Assembly: GCA_003524305.1 (NCBI GenBank)
Contig: DQHW01000017.1
Coordinates: forward strand, 38,837 to 55,160
Direction of reading: 5' to 3'
Origin: Anaerolineaceae bacterium
GTDB lineage: Bacteria; Chloroflexota; Anaerolineae; Anaerolineales; Anaerolineaceae
DNA length: 16,324 nucleotides
Shown here: one piece after another, positions 1 through 6,992 of the stretch
Layout: the number at the start of each line of letters is the position of its first letter
Position numbering within the stretch: position 1 is the stretch's first letter
Program-made: the position numbers and the translations under genes
Notes under the pieces: generated by a model
Told to the model about the DNA's origin: nothing
Database searches by the model: none
The model's input: only the letters and a program-made list of their open reading frames with translations

Positions 1-653
1 TGCCCAATATGATCCATCTCATGCCAGGCGGCTCGCCGCAGCAGCTTCCGCGCGGACCAGTTCTCCAAATCAACCTCCCTGATCTCCGCATTCTCAACCC
101 ATAAAGGCAAGACCTCAACCGTCCGCTTTCTTACCTGCTCGAGCCGTTCAAAGACATCCTTTTCTAAATGACCTTTCAACCCATCCGCCAATCCCAGCCG
201 GTCAAGATACCAGGTCTCGGCGTCGGCAATGTGCTTCACAATCCCGCGGATGGACAGCCGTTCACCCTCAAAGGTCTGATCCAGTTCCTGGTCTGAAAAA
301 GAGGTGGCGATATCCAGCAGATCCATCCGCGACCAGCTCAACAGCTTGATACCTTGTTCCACTTCCATCTGGCTCAGCGGCTGCCCGTCAAACTGGAACC
401 AATTCCGAGAGGGCGAGCCGTCTTTGGGTTTTTCAAGCGCCTCGATCAGCCTTACATCGAAATCCCCCAGGTCTGAAAGCCATGACTCCTCCGTATGCTT
501 GCCGATCCATTCCTGGTAGGCTACCATCGCCTGAGGCACGCGCAAAATGGATTCCTTGTCATCCTCGCCATACGCAAAACATCCGGGATGGTCGAAAGCC
601 CAGGCAATCGATTTCTCGACAAATCCGTTTTCTGATCCAATTTTGACCAACAT
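1..653 (-). CDS. DinB-superfamily protein, C-terminus beyond the window
   Basis: Read leftward from ATG at 653-651, this frame stays open for 217 codons to the window edge. An AGGAG-type ribosome site sits at 660-665, about 7 bases before the start. The first ~95 residues form an N-terminal segment rich in aromatic and acidic residues. From about residue 100 the protein looks like the DinB four-helix bundle, with a histidine in a 'VKHIADAE' helix (H141) and a 'WHEMDHIG' helix at the edge (H211, H215). These three histidines match the spacing of the DinB metal site. Members of this superfamily include damage-inducible proteins of unknown role and thiol-dependent metalloenzymes. The substrate cannot be read from sequence, so no symbol is given. 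The gene is transcribed away from the ABC cassette. A TTGAAA/TATTTT pair at 693-665 would place the transcript start inside the ribosome site, so the promoter is unresolved. Confidence 0.72.
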   Translation of the reverse strand, partial: MLVKIGSENGFVEKSIAWAFDHPGCFAYGEDDKESILRVPQAMVAYQEWIGKHTEESWLSDLGDFDVRLIEALEKPKDGSPSRNWFQFDGQPLSQMEVEQGIKLLSWSRMDLLDIATSFSDQELDQTFEGERLSIRGIVKHIADAETWYLDRLGLADGLKGHLEKDVFERLEQVRKRTVEVLPLWVENAEIREVDLENWSARKLLRRAAWHEMDHIG

Positions 654-730
654 CTGGTGCTCCTAAAATAATGGTTTTGGAGATTTTTTTCAAAGAACAA
701 AACAATTATCGATTAACAACACTCACCGCG

Positions 731-771
731 GCACCCCTCTCCCAAGCCTGGGAGAGGGGACGGGGGAGAGG
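731..771. repeat. CCCCTCTCCC-type hairpin repeat (REP-like)
   Basis: CCCCTCTCCCA (734-744) and TGGGAGAGGGG (749-759) form a perfect 11-bp stem with a 4-base AGCC loop. A third related block, CGGGGGAGAGG (761-771), follows directly and could compete for pairing with the left arm. There is no T-run on either side, so this is not a standard intrinsic terminator. From memory, such pyrimidine-rich/purine-rich hairpins occur as dispersed intergenic repeats in many bacterial genomes. Copy number in this genome is unknown because only one copy lies in the window. Confidence 0.75.
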
Positions 772-790
772 GCAACCGCCCCGCCCCTTT

Positions 791-808
791 GTCATCCCGA
801 GCATTGCC
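791..808 (+). repeat. fragment of dispersed GTCAT...GAGCATTGC repeat, copy 1
   Basis: These 18 bases match 5779-5796 at 16 of 18 positions (GTCATC, C or G, CGAGCATTGC, then C or G). Both copies are intergenic. The motif resembles the 'GTCATTGCGAGC...GAAGCAATC' class of short dispersed bacterial repeats, which is recalled knowledge and not a search result. Confidence 0.5.
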
Positions 809-832
809 ATACAATTCAAACTCCCTTAAGGC

Positions 833-896
833 AGACCCCCGCGGTTTTGAGGAATAGAGGAAAAATCGATAATCAAACTGCGGGGGTCTTGTTTTT
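833..896 (+). terminator. large hairpin with T-rich flank: terminator-like or MITE-like
   Basis: The left arm 833-850 (AGACCCCCGC then GGTTTTGA) pairs with the right arm 873-889 (TCAAACT then GCGGGGGTCT). This is a 10-bp perfect outer stem extended by a mismatched inner stem, with a loop of about 22 bases. The right arm is followed by TGTTTTTG, which suits an intrinsic terminator on the plus strand. However, no plus-strand gene ends upstream, because the neighbouring gene on the left runs the other way. Alternatives are a short inverted-repeat element or the end of an unannotated small RNA. The structure is clear; its function is not. Confidence 0.45.
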
Positions 897-1037
897 GATC
901 CATATACCTGATCCCCAACCCACCAAACCAGTTTTCTGTCCCAATTTTAATGTACAAGCCTTGCACCTCTTGCAGGAATGGTAAGATTATAGCATTAGCG
1001 TTATGACCACCAGGGGTTTATTGGTTATTGACAAATC

Positions 1038-1066
1038 TGCACAATTCTACAATTGGAACTTATAAT
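1038..1066 (+). promoter_or_regulatory. candidate sigma-70-type promoter for the YIP1/ABC cassette
   Basis: A perfect TATAAT -10 box lies at 1061-1066. Seventeen bases upstream is TGCACA (1038-1043), which matches TTGACA at four of six positions. Transcription would start near 1073, giving a leader of about 40 bases before the YIP1 start at 1113. A better-looking TTGACA at 1028-1033 is 27 bases from the -10 box and therefore too far away. Confidence 0.5.
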
Positions 1067-1112
1067 CATTTTTTGGCGTCTATGATTAATACATGCCAAG
1101 ATAGGGAGATTT

Positions 1113-1898
1113 ATGGAAACCGCTGTTACTGAAATCAAAGAAAAAACAAAAAAGAATCCATTCCATTTCGATTGGATATTACCGGTAATCTTCCGACCGC
1201 GAAAGACAATTGAAAAGATCACCTCTCAAGAGAAGCCTGTCTGGCTCACTCCGCTCGTGGTGGTCTCTGCGCTGATCATCCTTGCCGTCCTGGTGGCGGG
1301 TCCGATTAAGCGCAATATCATCCAGATGGGATTGAACACACCCGAGAATTTTCAGTATTATTCTGAAGAGCAGCAGGCTTCGTTTATGAGCGCCCAGGCC
1401 AACCGAACCTCGCCGCTGTTCCTGTACGTGTTTCCCATCCTCACCAACCTGGCTGGATTGTGGGTTTCGTGGTTCCTGCTCAGCAGCTTGCTGCATCTCA
1501 GCCTGACCCTGGCAGGCAGCCGCGCCCAAAATGTACGTTCTTACAACCTGGCGGGATGGTCGCTGCTTCCTATTGGTGTGCGGCTGCTGGTTCAGATGGT
1601 TGCCATGCTTGTCACTCAAACAGTGGTCAGCAACCCTGGCCTTTCAGGGTTTGTCACTGGAGAAATTAAAGGTTTCGCCGCCTTTGGCGCCGCCTTGCTA
1701 GGCTTGATTGATCTTTACTTCATCTGGCAGATCATCCTGCTGTTGGTGGGCGTCAGACCTTTAAGCGGATTGAAGCGTTCCAGCGCCTGGATGGCCACCG
1801 CCGTTTCACTCGTCATCCTCATGCTGCTGCAGGCAGTGCCGGGCTTTCTCTCATCTGCCCTCAGCGGACTCACCGCGTCAACACCCTTTTATTTCTAG
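1113..1898 (+). CDS. YIP1-family integral membrane protein
   Basis: This 261-residue protein has a basic, soluble N-terminus (residues 1-40, 'FHFDWILPVIFRPRKTIEKI') followed by about five hydrophobic segments, near residues 44-64, 101-133, 148-170, 188-212 and 225-250. A cytosolic 'F.P..t...I' head followed by a five-helix bundle is typical of the bacterial YIP1 (PF04893) family. Members are poorly characterised and often lie beside ABC transporter genes. The start is supported by GGGAG at 1104-1108, four bases before ATG, and by the promoter upstream. The ABC ATPase gene follows after 23 bases, which suggests co-transcription. The inferred role is an accessory membrane subunit or assembly factor for the ABC cassette. 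Family assignment is fairly sure; function is not. Confidence 0.75.
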   Translation: METAVTEIKEKTKKNPFHFDWILPVIFRPRKTIEKITSQEKPVWLTPLVVVSALIILAVLVAGPIKRNIIQMGLNTPENFQYYSEEQQASFMSAQANRTSPLFLYVFPILTNLAGLWVSWFLLSSLLHLSLTLAGSRAQNVRSYNLAGWSLLPIGVRLLVQMVAMLVTQTVVSNPGLSGFVTGEIKGFAAFGAALLGLIDLYFIWQIILLLVGVRPLSGLKRSSAWMATAVSLVILMLLQAVPGFLSSALSGLTASTPFYF

Positions 1899-1921
1899 GG
1901 TATCATTCGATAAACAATCTT

Positions 1922-2653
1922 ATGAAAAATCAACCTTTTGTTCGTGTGTCTGAACTGCACAAGGACTTTAAGATGGGCGAAACCACGGTGAAAGCCCTCA
2001 ATGGCGTTTCAATCGGCATTGAGCGCGGATCTTTCACCGTCATCATGGGGCCGTCCGGTTCAGGCAAAAGCACCCTGCTTTATCTCATCGGCGGTCTGGA
2101 TTGGCCGACCTCTGGCACCATCCACGTGGATGACCAGGAAATAGAAACCATGGACGAGAATACGCTGGCCGTGTTCCGCCGTAACAAGGTGGGCTTCATC
2201 TTCCAATCTTTCAACCTGATCGCCTCCATGGCCGCGGAAGAGAATGTTTCCTTTCCGCTGCGTTTCGCGGGCATCAATCCAGCAGAACGCAAGCTGCGTT
2301 CGCAAAAACAACTTGAACTGGTGGGCTTGAGCGACCGCATGACCCACAAACCCACCGAACTTTCAGGCGGTCAGCAGCAGCGTGTAGCCGTAGCCCGCGC
2401 CCTGATCAACGATCCGCCGCTCATACTGGCAGACGAACCCACCGGCAACCTCGACAGCTTCAGCGGATTGGCCATCATGCAACTGCTCTCTGATCTGCAT
2501 AAAGCCGGCAAGACCATCATCGTGGTCACCCACGATCCCCGCATGCGCCAGTTTGCCACCAATACCGTCTTTCTGCTGGACGGCAACATCGTCACCGAAG
2601 CGGATTACAAGAACGCCACCGAATTGCTCACTCAACCTTTTGAAAAGGGATAA
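1922..2653 (+). CDS. ABC transporter ATP-binding protein, LolD/MacB type
   Basis: All motifs of an ABC ATPase are present in this 243-residue protein: Walker A GPSGSGKST (43-51), Q-loop Q95, signature LSGGQ (147-151), Walker B LILADE (167-172), D-loop GNLD and the H-loop histidine H204. The combination of 'VIMGPSGSGKSTLL' and 'DEPTGNLDS' is characteristic of the LolD/MacB/FtsE group, which powers mechanotransmission by MacB-fold permeases. Its partner is the permease at 4439-5767. The start gives a normal N-terminus but has no clear ribosome site: the nearest purine run is AGGG at the upstream stop codon, about 22 bases away. Translation may therefore be coupled to the YIP1 gene, or the mRNA may be leaderless. 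The next gene begins three bases after the stop. Confidence 0.93.
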   Translation: MKNQPFVRVSELHKDFKMGETTVKALNGVSIGIERGSFTVIMGPSGSGKSTLLYLIGGLDWPTSGTIHVDDQEIETMDENTLAVFRRNKVGFIFQSFNLIASMAAEENVSFPLRFAGINPAERKLRSQKQLELVGLSDRMTHKPTELSGGQQQRVAVARALINDPPLILADEPTGNLDSFSGLAIMQLLSDLHKAGKTIIVVTHDPRMRQFATNTVFLLDGNIVTEADYKNATELLTQPFEKG

Positions 2654-2656
2654 CTT

Positions 2657-4423
2657 ATGATGAAAAATCATTCCAAGAAAATCATTTCGATCATGCTCAT
2701 GGCATCGTTAATCCTCGCGGCCGCCGCCCTGGCGCTGCCCAATACTACTGGAATAGCGGCTGCTTCACCTATCACTGCAACAGCCACCACCAGTTCGCAA
2801 ACAGGCATGCCTGGAACCATTTTGCATTTTCCAGTGACTATTGTTAATGGGGATACTGCAAATGCAGCATCTCTTGAACTTGCGACCTCTTCAGTTAAAG
2901 GTTGGACAACCGCAATTGTTGGTGCTTCAAATCCTATTCCGGTGGGAGTAAGTTCAAGCGTTACGGTGATAGTGGATGTGACCATTCCAAGTACAGCATC
3001 CCTTGATCAAAATGATGTAGTAACTTTGGAAATAAAAGAGAGTGGTGTTTTTGCCACTTCTGTTTCACTGTCTATTTATGTCGGCGCGGTGACAGGTGCT
3101 TCAGACAGGCCGCAGTTGAATATCACTTCTTACAGCATCGACGCCAAATACGCCAAGGTTGGCACAGTCATCACCCTTACCGGGGTGCTTGAAAACCGCG
3201 GTCCGCTCATGGCCTATAACAACAACATCACCTTCGAGGGCGAAGGCTTCTTCCCCCAGGGCAATGGCGGTGTGCAATACATCCAAAACATCTCTCCCAG
3301 CGGCGGCAAGTGGACCTTCACCCAAAAGTTCATGGTTGGCGACGCGCTCGATTATGTTGAAACCGGTGTGATTAAAGCCACCGTTGCTTATCTTGACTCT
3401 AAGGGCACAGCCTACACAGACACCTTCAGCCTTTCCATCCCGGTCACTTCGGGGGTGAATTACTACGCCACCTCCACACCCAAGACCACCAGCAAACCGC
3501 AGTTGGTCATTACCAAGAACACGACTGATGTTGATCCGCTTCAGCCAGGCTCGATCTTCGAATTGAGCTTGAATGTAAAAAACCTTGGCACCACGGATGC
3601 CAAATCCGTGACCATGGTGTTGGGCGGCGGTGCGAATTCTGTCAATGATTTGGGCACGCCACAACCCGGTGCCGGTGCAGACCTGACCAATTTTGCCCCT
3701 CTCGGCAGCTCCAATATTGTCGTGGTTGGGGATGTAGCTCAAGGCGCCGAAGTCACCATTAATCTTAAACTCGTGGTAAACGTTACCACCGTCCCGGGGG
3801 CTTACACCCTGAAGACATCATTTGTTTATTCAGATTCAACCGCCAAGAATTTTGTAGATGACCAGGTGATCACCTTGCTGGTTTATCAATTACCCCAGGT
3901 GGAAGTCAGCTTCTACCGCGATCCTGGCATGATGACCGCCGGTATGCCCAACGTGCTGCCTTTGCAGGTGACCAACCTCGGCAAGAAATCCACCGTTTTG
4001 GGCAACATGACCGTGACTGCCGATGGCGTGGATGTCACCAATAACACTGCGCTGGTTGGCGCACTTGACCCGGGAGGCTATTTCACCCTCGATTCTGAAA
4101 TCATGCCCTTTGCTGAAGGTCCGCTTGAGATTAAAGTCACCATTACCTACACGGATGATTTCAACCAGGCGCGTGAGGTTGTTCAAACTCTTAACCTTGA
4201 AGTCATGCCGGAGCCTGTTTTCACACCTGATCCAATGATGGGTGAAGGCGGCATGCCCATAGACCAACCCGTGACTGAAACTTTCTGGAGCAAAGTGGGA
4301 CGCTTCTTCAAAGGCCTTTTCGGCCTGGATAGCGGCGTAAATGAACCCGCAGGCGGTGATTTTTCCACCGGCGAAAAACCGGTTGAGCCGGGCGGCGTCA
4401 TCATTTCTGGCCCCAAGGGATAG
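2657..4423 (+). CDS. secreted NEW3/CARDB-like repeat protein of an ABC cassette
   Basis: This 588-residue protein starts with a signal peptide: a basic N-terminus, then a hydrophobic core at residues 8-28. The rest is a chain of beta-sandwich-like repeats. Phrases such as 'GTVITLTGVLENRGP', 'PGSIFELSLNVKNLGTTDAKSV' and 'AGMPNVLPLQVTNLGKKS' resemble the NEW3/CARDB/COG1361 class, and I count four or five such units. It lacks a strong C-terminal membrane helix. Instead, residues 543-557 ('FWSKVGRFFKGLFGL') form a short amphipathic segment, followed by a Gly/Pro-rich tail. AAGGGA lies before the ATG, three bases after the ATPase stop. Its position between ATPase and permease, with no MacA-type adaptor gene, suggests it is the extracytoplasmic partner of the transporter. 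Binding target unknown. Codon use in the first ~450 bases is more A+T-rich than later. Confidence 0.8.
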   Translation: MMKNHSKKIISIMLMASLILAAAALALPNTTGIAAASPITATATTSSQTGMPGTILHFPVTIVNGDTANAASLELATSSVKGWTTAIVGASNPIPVGVSSSVTVIVDVTIPSTASLDQNDVVTLEIKESGVFATSVSLSIYVGAVTGASDRPQLNITSYSIDAKYAKVGTVITLTGVLENRGPLMAYNNNITFEGEGFFPQGNGGVQYIQNISPSGGKWTFTQKFMVGDALDYVETGVIKATVAYLDSKGTAYTDTFSLSIPVTSGVNYYATSTPKTTSKPQLVITKNTTDVDPLQPGSIFELSLNVKNLGTTDAKSVTMVLGGGANSVNDLGTPQPGAGADLTNFAPLGSSNIVVVGDVAQGAEVTINLKLVVNVTTVPGAYTLKTSFVYSDSTAKNFVDDQVITLLVYQLPQVEVSFYRDPGMMTAGMPNVLPLQVTNLGKKSTVLGNMTVTADGVDVTNNTALVGALDPGGYFTLDSEIMPFAEGPLEIKVTITYTDDFNQAREVVQTLNLEVMPEPVFTPDPMMGEGGMPIDQPVTETFWSKVGRFFKGLFGLDSGVNEPAGGDFSTGEKPVEPGGVIISGPKG

Positions 4424-4438
4424 GGATCGGATCCCATT

Positions 4439-5767
4439 ATGCGATTTTTGGATCTGGTCAGTTTAATTTTTTACAACCTCAGCCGGCGTAAAGGCAGGGT
4501 GCTGCTTACCGCCGTCGGGGTGGTTATCGGCACCTCCGCCGTGGTGGTGCTGGTGTCGCTGGCGGTTGGCTTGCGTGAAAACGCCACCCAACAGCTCTGG
4601 GGCATCAATGATCTCACCAGCATTGAGGTGTACCCCGGTTACAACATGGATAAGCAGGCTATGATGAGCGGGGGAGGTGGAGGCAGCATCAGTGTAGGTG
4701 TCGATGACATTAAATTCCTCACGCCTAAAGCCATCAAAGAGTTTGAAGCCATCCCTGGTGTAACCAAAGTGATCGTGGAAGATTATTTTCAGGGTAATTT
4801 AGATGTCGTCTACGGTAAACTGCATTCCTACGGCAACCTGATGGGCATCAGTCTGGATGACCTTGCGGATATGGGCCTTGAGGCCACCACAGGCACCACC
4901 GAACTGGTGAAAGGCACCGCTGTTGTGGGGTCCTGGATCAACCGCAACTTCTATGATCCCAAGGCCAGACCGGATGATCCGCCGCTTGATCCTCCTGATT
5001 TGATGGGACAAACCCTTAAATTTGTGGTCAGTAAATGGTCGCAAGACGGCATCGAGATCAAAAAGACTTACTCGATCAAGGTCGTGGGTGTGCTCAAAGA
5101 ATCCCGCGGACAGTCAGACGGCAGCATTTACATGCGCCTGGATGATGTGACGGTATGGAATGAATGGGTTCGCGGTGCTCGCATCAATCGCAATAAAGAA
5201 GGTTACAACAATGTGATCGTTAAAGCCGAAAGCCCTGAGTTGGTCATTGATATCACCGATCAAATTAACGCATTGGGTTATATGGCTTACACTCCCCAAT
5301 CCACGGTGCAGGGTATCAACTCCTTCTTCACCATCCTGCAGGTCATCTTTGGCGGGGTGGGCGCCATTGCCCTGATCGTGGCGGCCATCGGCATCGCCAA
5401 CACCATGGCCATGGCCATTTTGGAGCGCACCCGCGAGATTGGTTTAATGAAAGCTATCGGCGCCACCAATAAGGATGTCATGAGCATCTTCCTTGGCGAG
5501 GCAGCCGGCATCGGCTTTATCGGCGGACTGGGCGGCGTCATCTTCGGTTGGGGCGCCAGCGCTATTCTGAACATCGTTGCTGTATCGTATTACACCAGCC
5601 AGGCCTCAGCCAACGGTGGATCGCCGCTTTCAAGCGTGGCCTCCACTCCCTTCTGGCTGCCGGCTTTTGCCCTGGTCTTTGCCACCGTCATCGGTTTGAT
5701 CTCGGGGCTTTACCCCGCACTTCGCGCAGCCACTCTGGTGCCCGTCACCGCGTTGAAATATGAATAA
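4439..5767 (+). CDS. MacB/FtsX-type ABC transporter permease
   Basis: The 442-residue protein has the four-helix MacB fold. Transmembrane helix 1 (about residues 20-44) is followed by a large extracytoplasmic domain of about 250 residues, then three helices near 300-330, 353-385 and 404-432. The coupling motif 'ERTREIGLMKAIGA' and the ending 'GLYPALRAATLVPVTALKYE' are typical of MacB_PCD plus FtsX permeases. The external domain contains a glycine run ('SGGGGG', about residues 78-83), probably a flexible loop. MacB-fold permeases do not transport through a pore; they move an extracytoplasmic domain, driven here by the separate ATPase at 1922-2653. The start is 15 bases after the NEW3 gene stop, with a weak GGA site inside a 13-base palindrome (4423-4435). 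No terminator is visible downstream. Confidence 0.9.
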   Translation: MRFLDLVSLIFYNLSRRKGRVLLTAVGVVIGTSAVVVLVSLAVGLRENATQQLWGINDLTSIEVYPGYNMDKQAMMSGGGGGSISVGVDDIKFLTPKAIKEFEAIPGVTKVIVEDYFQGNLDVVYGKLHSYGNLMGISLDDLADMGLEATTGTTELVKGTAVVGSWINRNFYDPKARPDDPPLDPPDLMGQTLKFVVSKWSQDGIEIKKTYSIKVVGVLKESRGQSDGSIYMRLDDVTVWNEWVRGARINRNKEGYNNVIVKAESPELVIDITDQINALGYMAYTPQSTVQGINSFFTILQVIFGGVGAIALIVAAIGIANTMAMAILERTREIGLMKAIGATNKDVMSIFLGEAAGIGFIGGLGGVIFGWGASAILNIVAVSYYTSQASANGGSPLSSVASTPFWLPAFALVFATVIGLISGLYPALRAATLVPVTALKYE

Positions 5768-5778
5768 ATTGTCTCTCT

Positions 5779-5796
5779 GTCATCGCGAGCATTGCG
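5779..5796 (+). repeat. fragment of dispersed GTCAT...GAGCATTGC repeat, copy 2
   Basis: This copy matches 791-808 at 16 of 18 bases and lies just after the permease gene stop. Together with the related fragment at 5854-5880 it shows that 5770-5890 is repeat-derived spacer and not coding. Confidence 0.5.
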
Positions 5797-5853
5797 AAAC
5801 ACACGTTCAAAGGTTATAACTTGGCGTACGCATGAAATCAAATATCCATTCTC

Positions 5854-5880
5854 TTTGTCAATGCGAAGCGATCTCCAACC
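5854..5880 (+). repeat. second fragment of the dispersed repeat
   Basis: The stretch TTTGTCAATGCGAAGCG followed by ATCTCCAACC resembles a shortened form of the widespread 'TTGTCATTGCGAG...GAAGCAATCTCCAACC' repeat with its middle deleted. The comparison rests on memory of that class. It lies within the apparent upstream extension of the methyltransferase frame and argues that the extension is not protein. Confidence 0.4.
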
Positions 5881-5933
5881 CAATTATTGAATCGCCAGCC
5901 TTCCCCGAAGAGGGCAGAAACCAGGAAATTCAC

Positions 5934-6587
5934 ATGGAACCCATTCGCTCTGACATCCAATCTGGTTACGACAAGGTCGCTTCGGCCTACGCTCAGGCAT
6001 TCATCGACGAGCAGGCCAAGAAACCCATGGACCACGAAATGCTCCAGCGTTTCGCGGATGAGACCCATGGCAAAGGCATCGTGTGTGACATGGGCTGCGG
6101 ACCCGGTCAGGTGGGGGCCTGGCTCAACGAGCACTGCGGTGTCAAAGGCGTCATCGGCATTGATCTGTCGCCCCGCTTCATTGAAGAAGCGCACAAGCTT
6201 CATCCTCAGATCGGTTTTGTTCAAGGAGACATGCTTGATTTGGAACAACCTGATAACTCCTGGGCGGGGGTCGTTGCTTTTTACAGCCTTATTCACATCC
6301 CCCACGACCAGATCGTGGATGCCCTTAAAGAGATCAAGCGCGTGCTCAAACCAGGCGGTCTGCTGCTCTTAACCTTCCACATCGGCTCTGATATTGTCCA
6401 CGTCGACAAATTTTTTGAACAAGATGTTTCCATGGATTTCGTCATGTTCCAGCCCGACGAAATGGAAGGCTACCTGCGGCTGGCAGGTTATGACAGCCTC
6501 GAAACCACCGTCCGCGGGCCGTATGCCCCCGAGGTTGAACATCAAAGCCACAGGGCATATATCTTTGCGAGAAAACCGGGTGAATAA
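5934..6587 (+). CDS. class I SAM-dependent methyltransferase
   Basis: The frame is open from 5832, but the start chosen is ATG 5934. It has AGGA at 5923-5926, seven bases upstream, and the 34 extra codons lie over repeat-derived DNA. The resulting 217-residue protein has a Rossmann-fold methyltransferase core: motif I 'VCDMGCGPGQ' (residues 50-59), the acidic residue ending strand 2 in 'GIDLS' (D77), 'GDML' at 98-101, and 'VLKPGGLLLLTFH'. An N-terminal 'YDKVASAYA' segment is common in Methyltransf_11/25-type enzymes. It would transfer a methyl group from S-adenosylmethionine; the acceptor (small molecule, quinone or other) cannot be told from sequence. It is separated from the ABC cassette by 166 bases and probably belongs to its own unit. 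Confidence 0.85.
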   Translation: MEPIRSDIQSGYDKVASAYAQAFIDEQAKKPMDHEMLQRFADETHGKGIVCDMGCGPGQVGAWLNEHCGVKGVIGIDLSPRFIEEAHKLHPQIGFVQGDMLDLEQPDNSWAGVVAFYSLIHIPHDQIVDALKEIKRVLKPGGLLLLTFHIGSDIVHVDKFFEQDVSMDFVMFQPDEMEGYLRLAGYDSLETTVRGPYAPEVEHQSHRAYIFARKPGE

Positions 6588-6685
6588 ATATTTGAATCTT
6601 CCAATGAAAGCAAACACCATAATCTCCTGGTGGAATTTCGCAAAAGAAATTCCTTAAACTTAGTTATCTCAAATTCGATTATTTT

Positions 6686-6715
6686 TTGACTAATTTAATT
6701 GTCCAGGAGTATATT
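6686..6715 (+). promoter_or_regulatory. weak candidate distal promoter upstream of the small lysine-rich gene
   Basis: TTGACT (6686-6691) and TATATT (6710-6715) each match the consensus at five of six positions and are 18 bases apart. The region is very A+T-rich, so chance matches are likely. If real, it gives a leader of about 140 bases to the small gene at 6859. Confidence 0.25.
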
Positions 6716-6805
6716 TACCGTTGTAAATAGTATAAATTTCAACTTTCCTTACAATTTCATTAATCAACAAATATGTTTAAAAATAATCTCGTTTTATACT
6801 GAAAG

Positions 6806-6814
6806 TGCTATACT
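6806..6814 (+). promoter_or_regulatory. extended -10 promoter of the small lysine-rich gene
   Basis: TGCTATACT contains a TGn extension followed by TATACT (6809-6814). No good -35 box lies 16-18 bases upstream, which is tolerated in extended -10 promoters. The transcript would start near 6821 and carry a leader of about 38 bases with AAAGGAG before the start codon. Confidence 0.45.
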
Positions 6815-6858
6815 TGTGTCAACGCCGATTCCTGTAAATGACCAAAGGAGATGAGACA

Positions 6859-6975
6859 ATGGGAGAAAATGGTGGCAAGGCCGATAAAGGCAATAGAGAA
6901 CAGAAAAAGAAACCCAAGATGACCCAGAAAGAAAAAAGGAAAGAGAAAAACGAAGCCAAGAAAAAATCTGAATAA
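6859..6975 (+). CDS. small lysine-rich protein, 38 residues
   Basis: ATG at 6859 is preceded by AAAGGAG (6844-6850) at an ideal spacing of 8 bases. The frame encodes 38 residues and ends at TAA 6973-6975. It is extremely charged: 13 Lys and 2 Arg against 6 Glu and 1 Asp, with no hydrophobic core, no Cys and no aromatic residue. It should be disordered and soluble. A second ATG at 6851 directly abuts the ribosome site and is out of frame (23 codons), so it is not favoured. The gene has its own promoter and terminator, so it is a compact single-gene unit. Such tails bind nucleic acid or ribosomes in other proteins, but no function can be claimed here. It could also be chiefly a small RNA. Confidence 0.6.
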   Translation: MGENGGKADKGNREQKKKPKMTQKEKRKEKNEAKKKSE

Positions 6976-6992
6976 TCCCACGACCAATTATG

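Larger units (their letters stand above)
654..1112. other. divergent intergenic region with hairpin repeats
   Basis: These 459 bases separate the divergent DinB-like and YIP1 genes, and I see no credible coding frame on either strand. The stretch holds a perfect 11-bp hairpin of a CCCCTCTCCC/GGGAGAGGGG type, a short piece of dispersed repeat, a longer hairpin with a T-rich flank, and a promoter near the right end. These are listed separately. 895-1020 shows nothing further that I can support. Confidence 0.7.

Noticed and set aside
1028..1066. TTGACA at 1028-1033 combined with TATAAT at 1061-1066
   Set aside because: The spacing is 27 bases, far beyond the 16-18 needed. The weaker TGCACA at 17 bases was preferred.
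3101..3742. 213-codon minus-strand frame opposite the NEW3 gene
   Set aside because: The plus-strand protein has a signal peptide and family repeats; the minus-strand product looks like nothing known.
4423..4435. 13-base palindrome GGGATCGGATCCC before the permease start as an operator
   Set aside because: It has a single-base centre, lies between tightly packed co-directional genes, and is most easily explained by chance or by the ribosome-site region.
5832..5933. Methyltransferase start at 5832
   Set aside because: The extension covers repeat-derived DNA and has no ribosome site; ATG 5934 has AGGA at the right distance.
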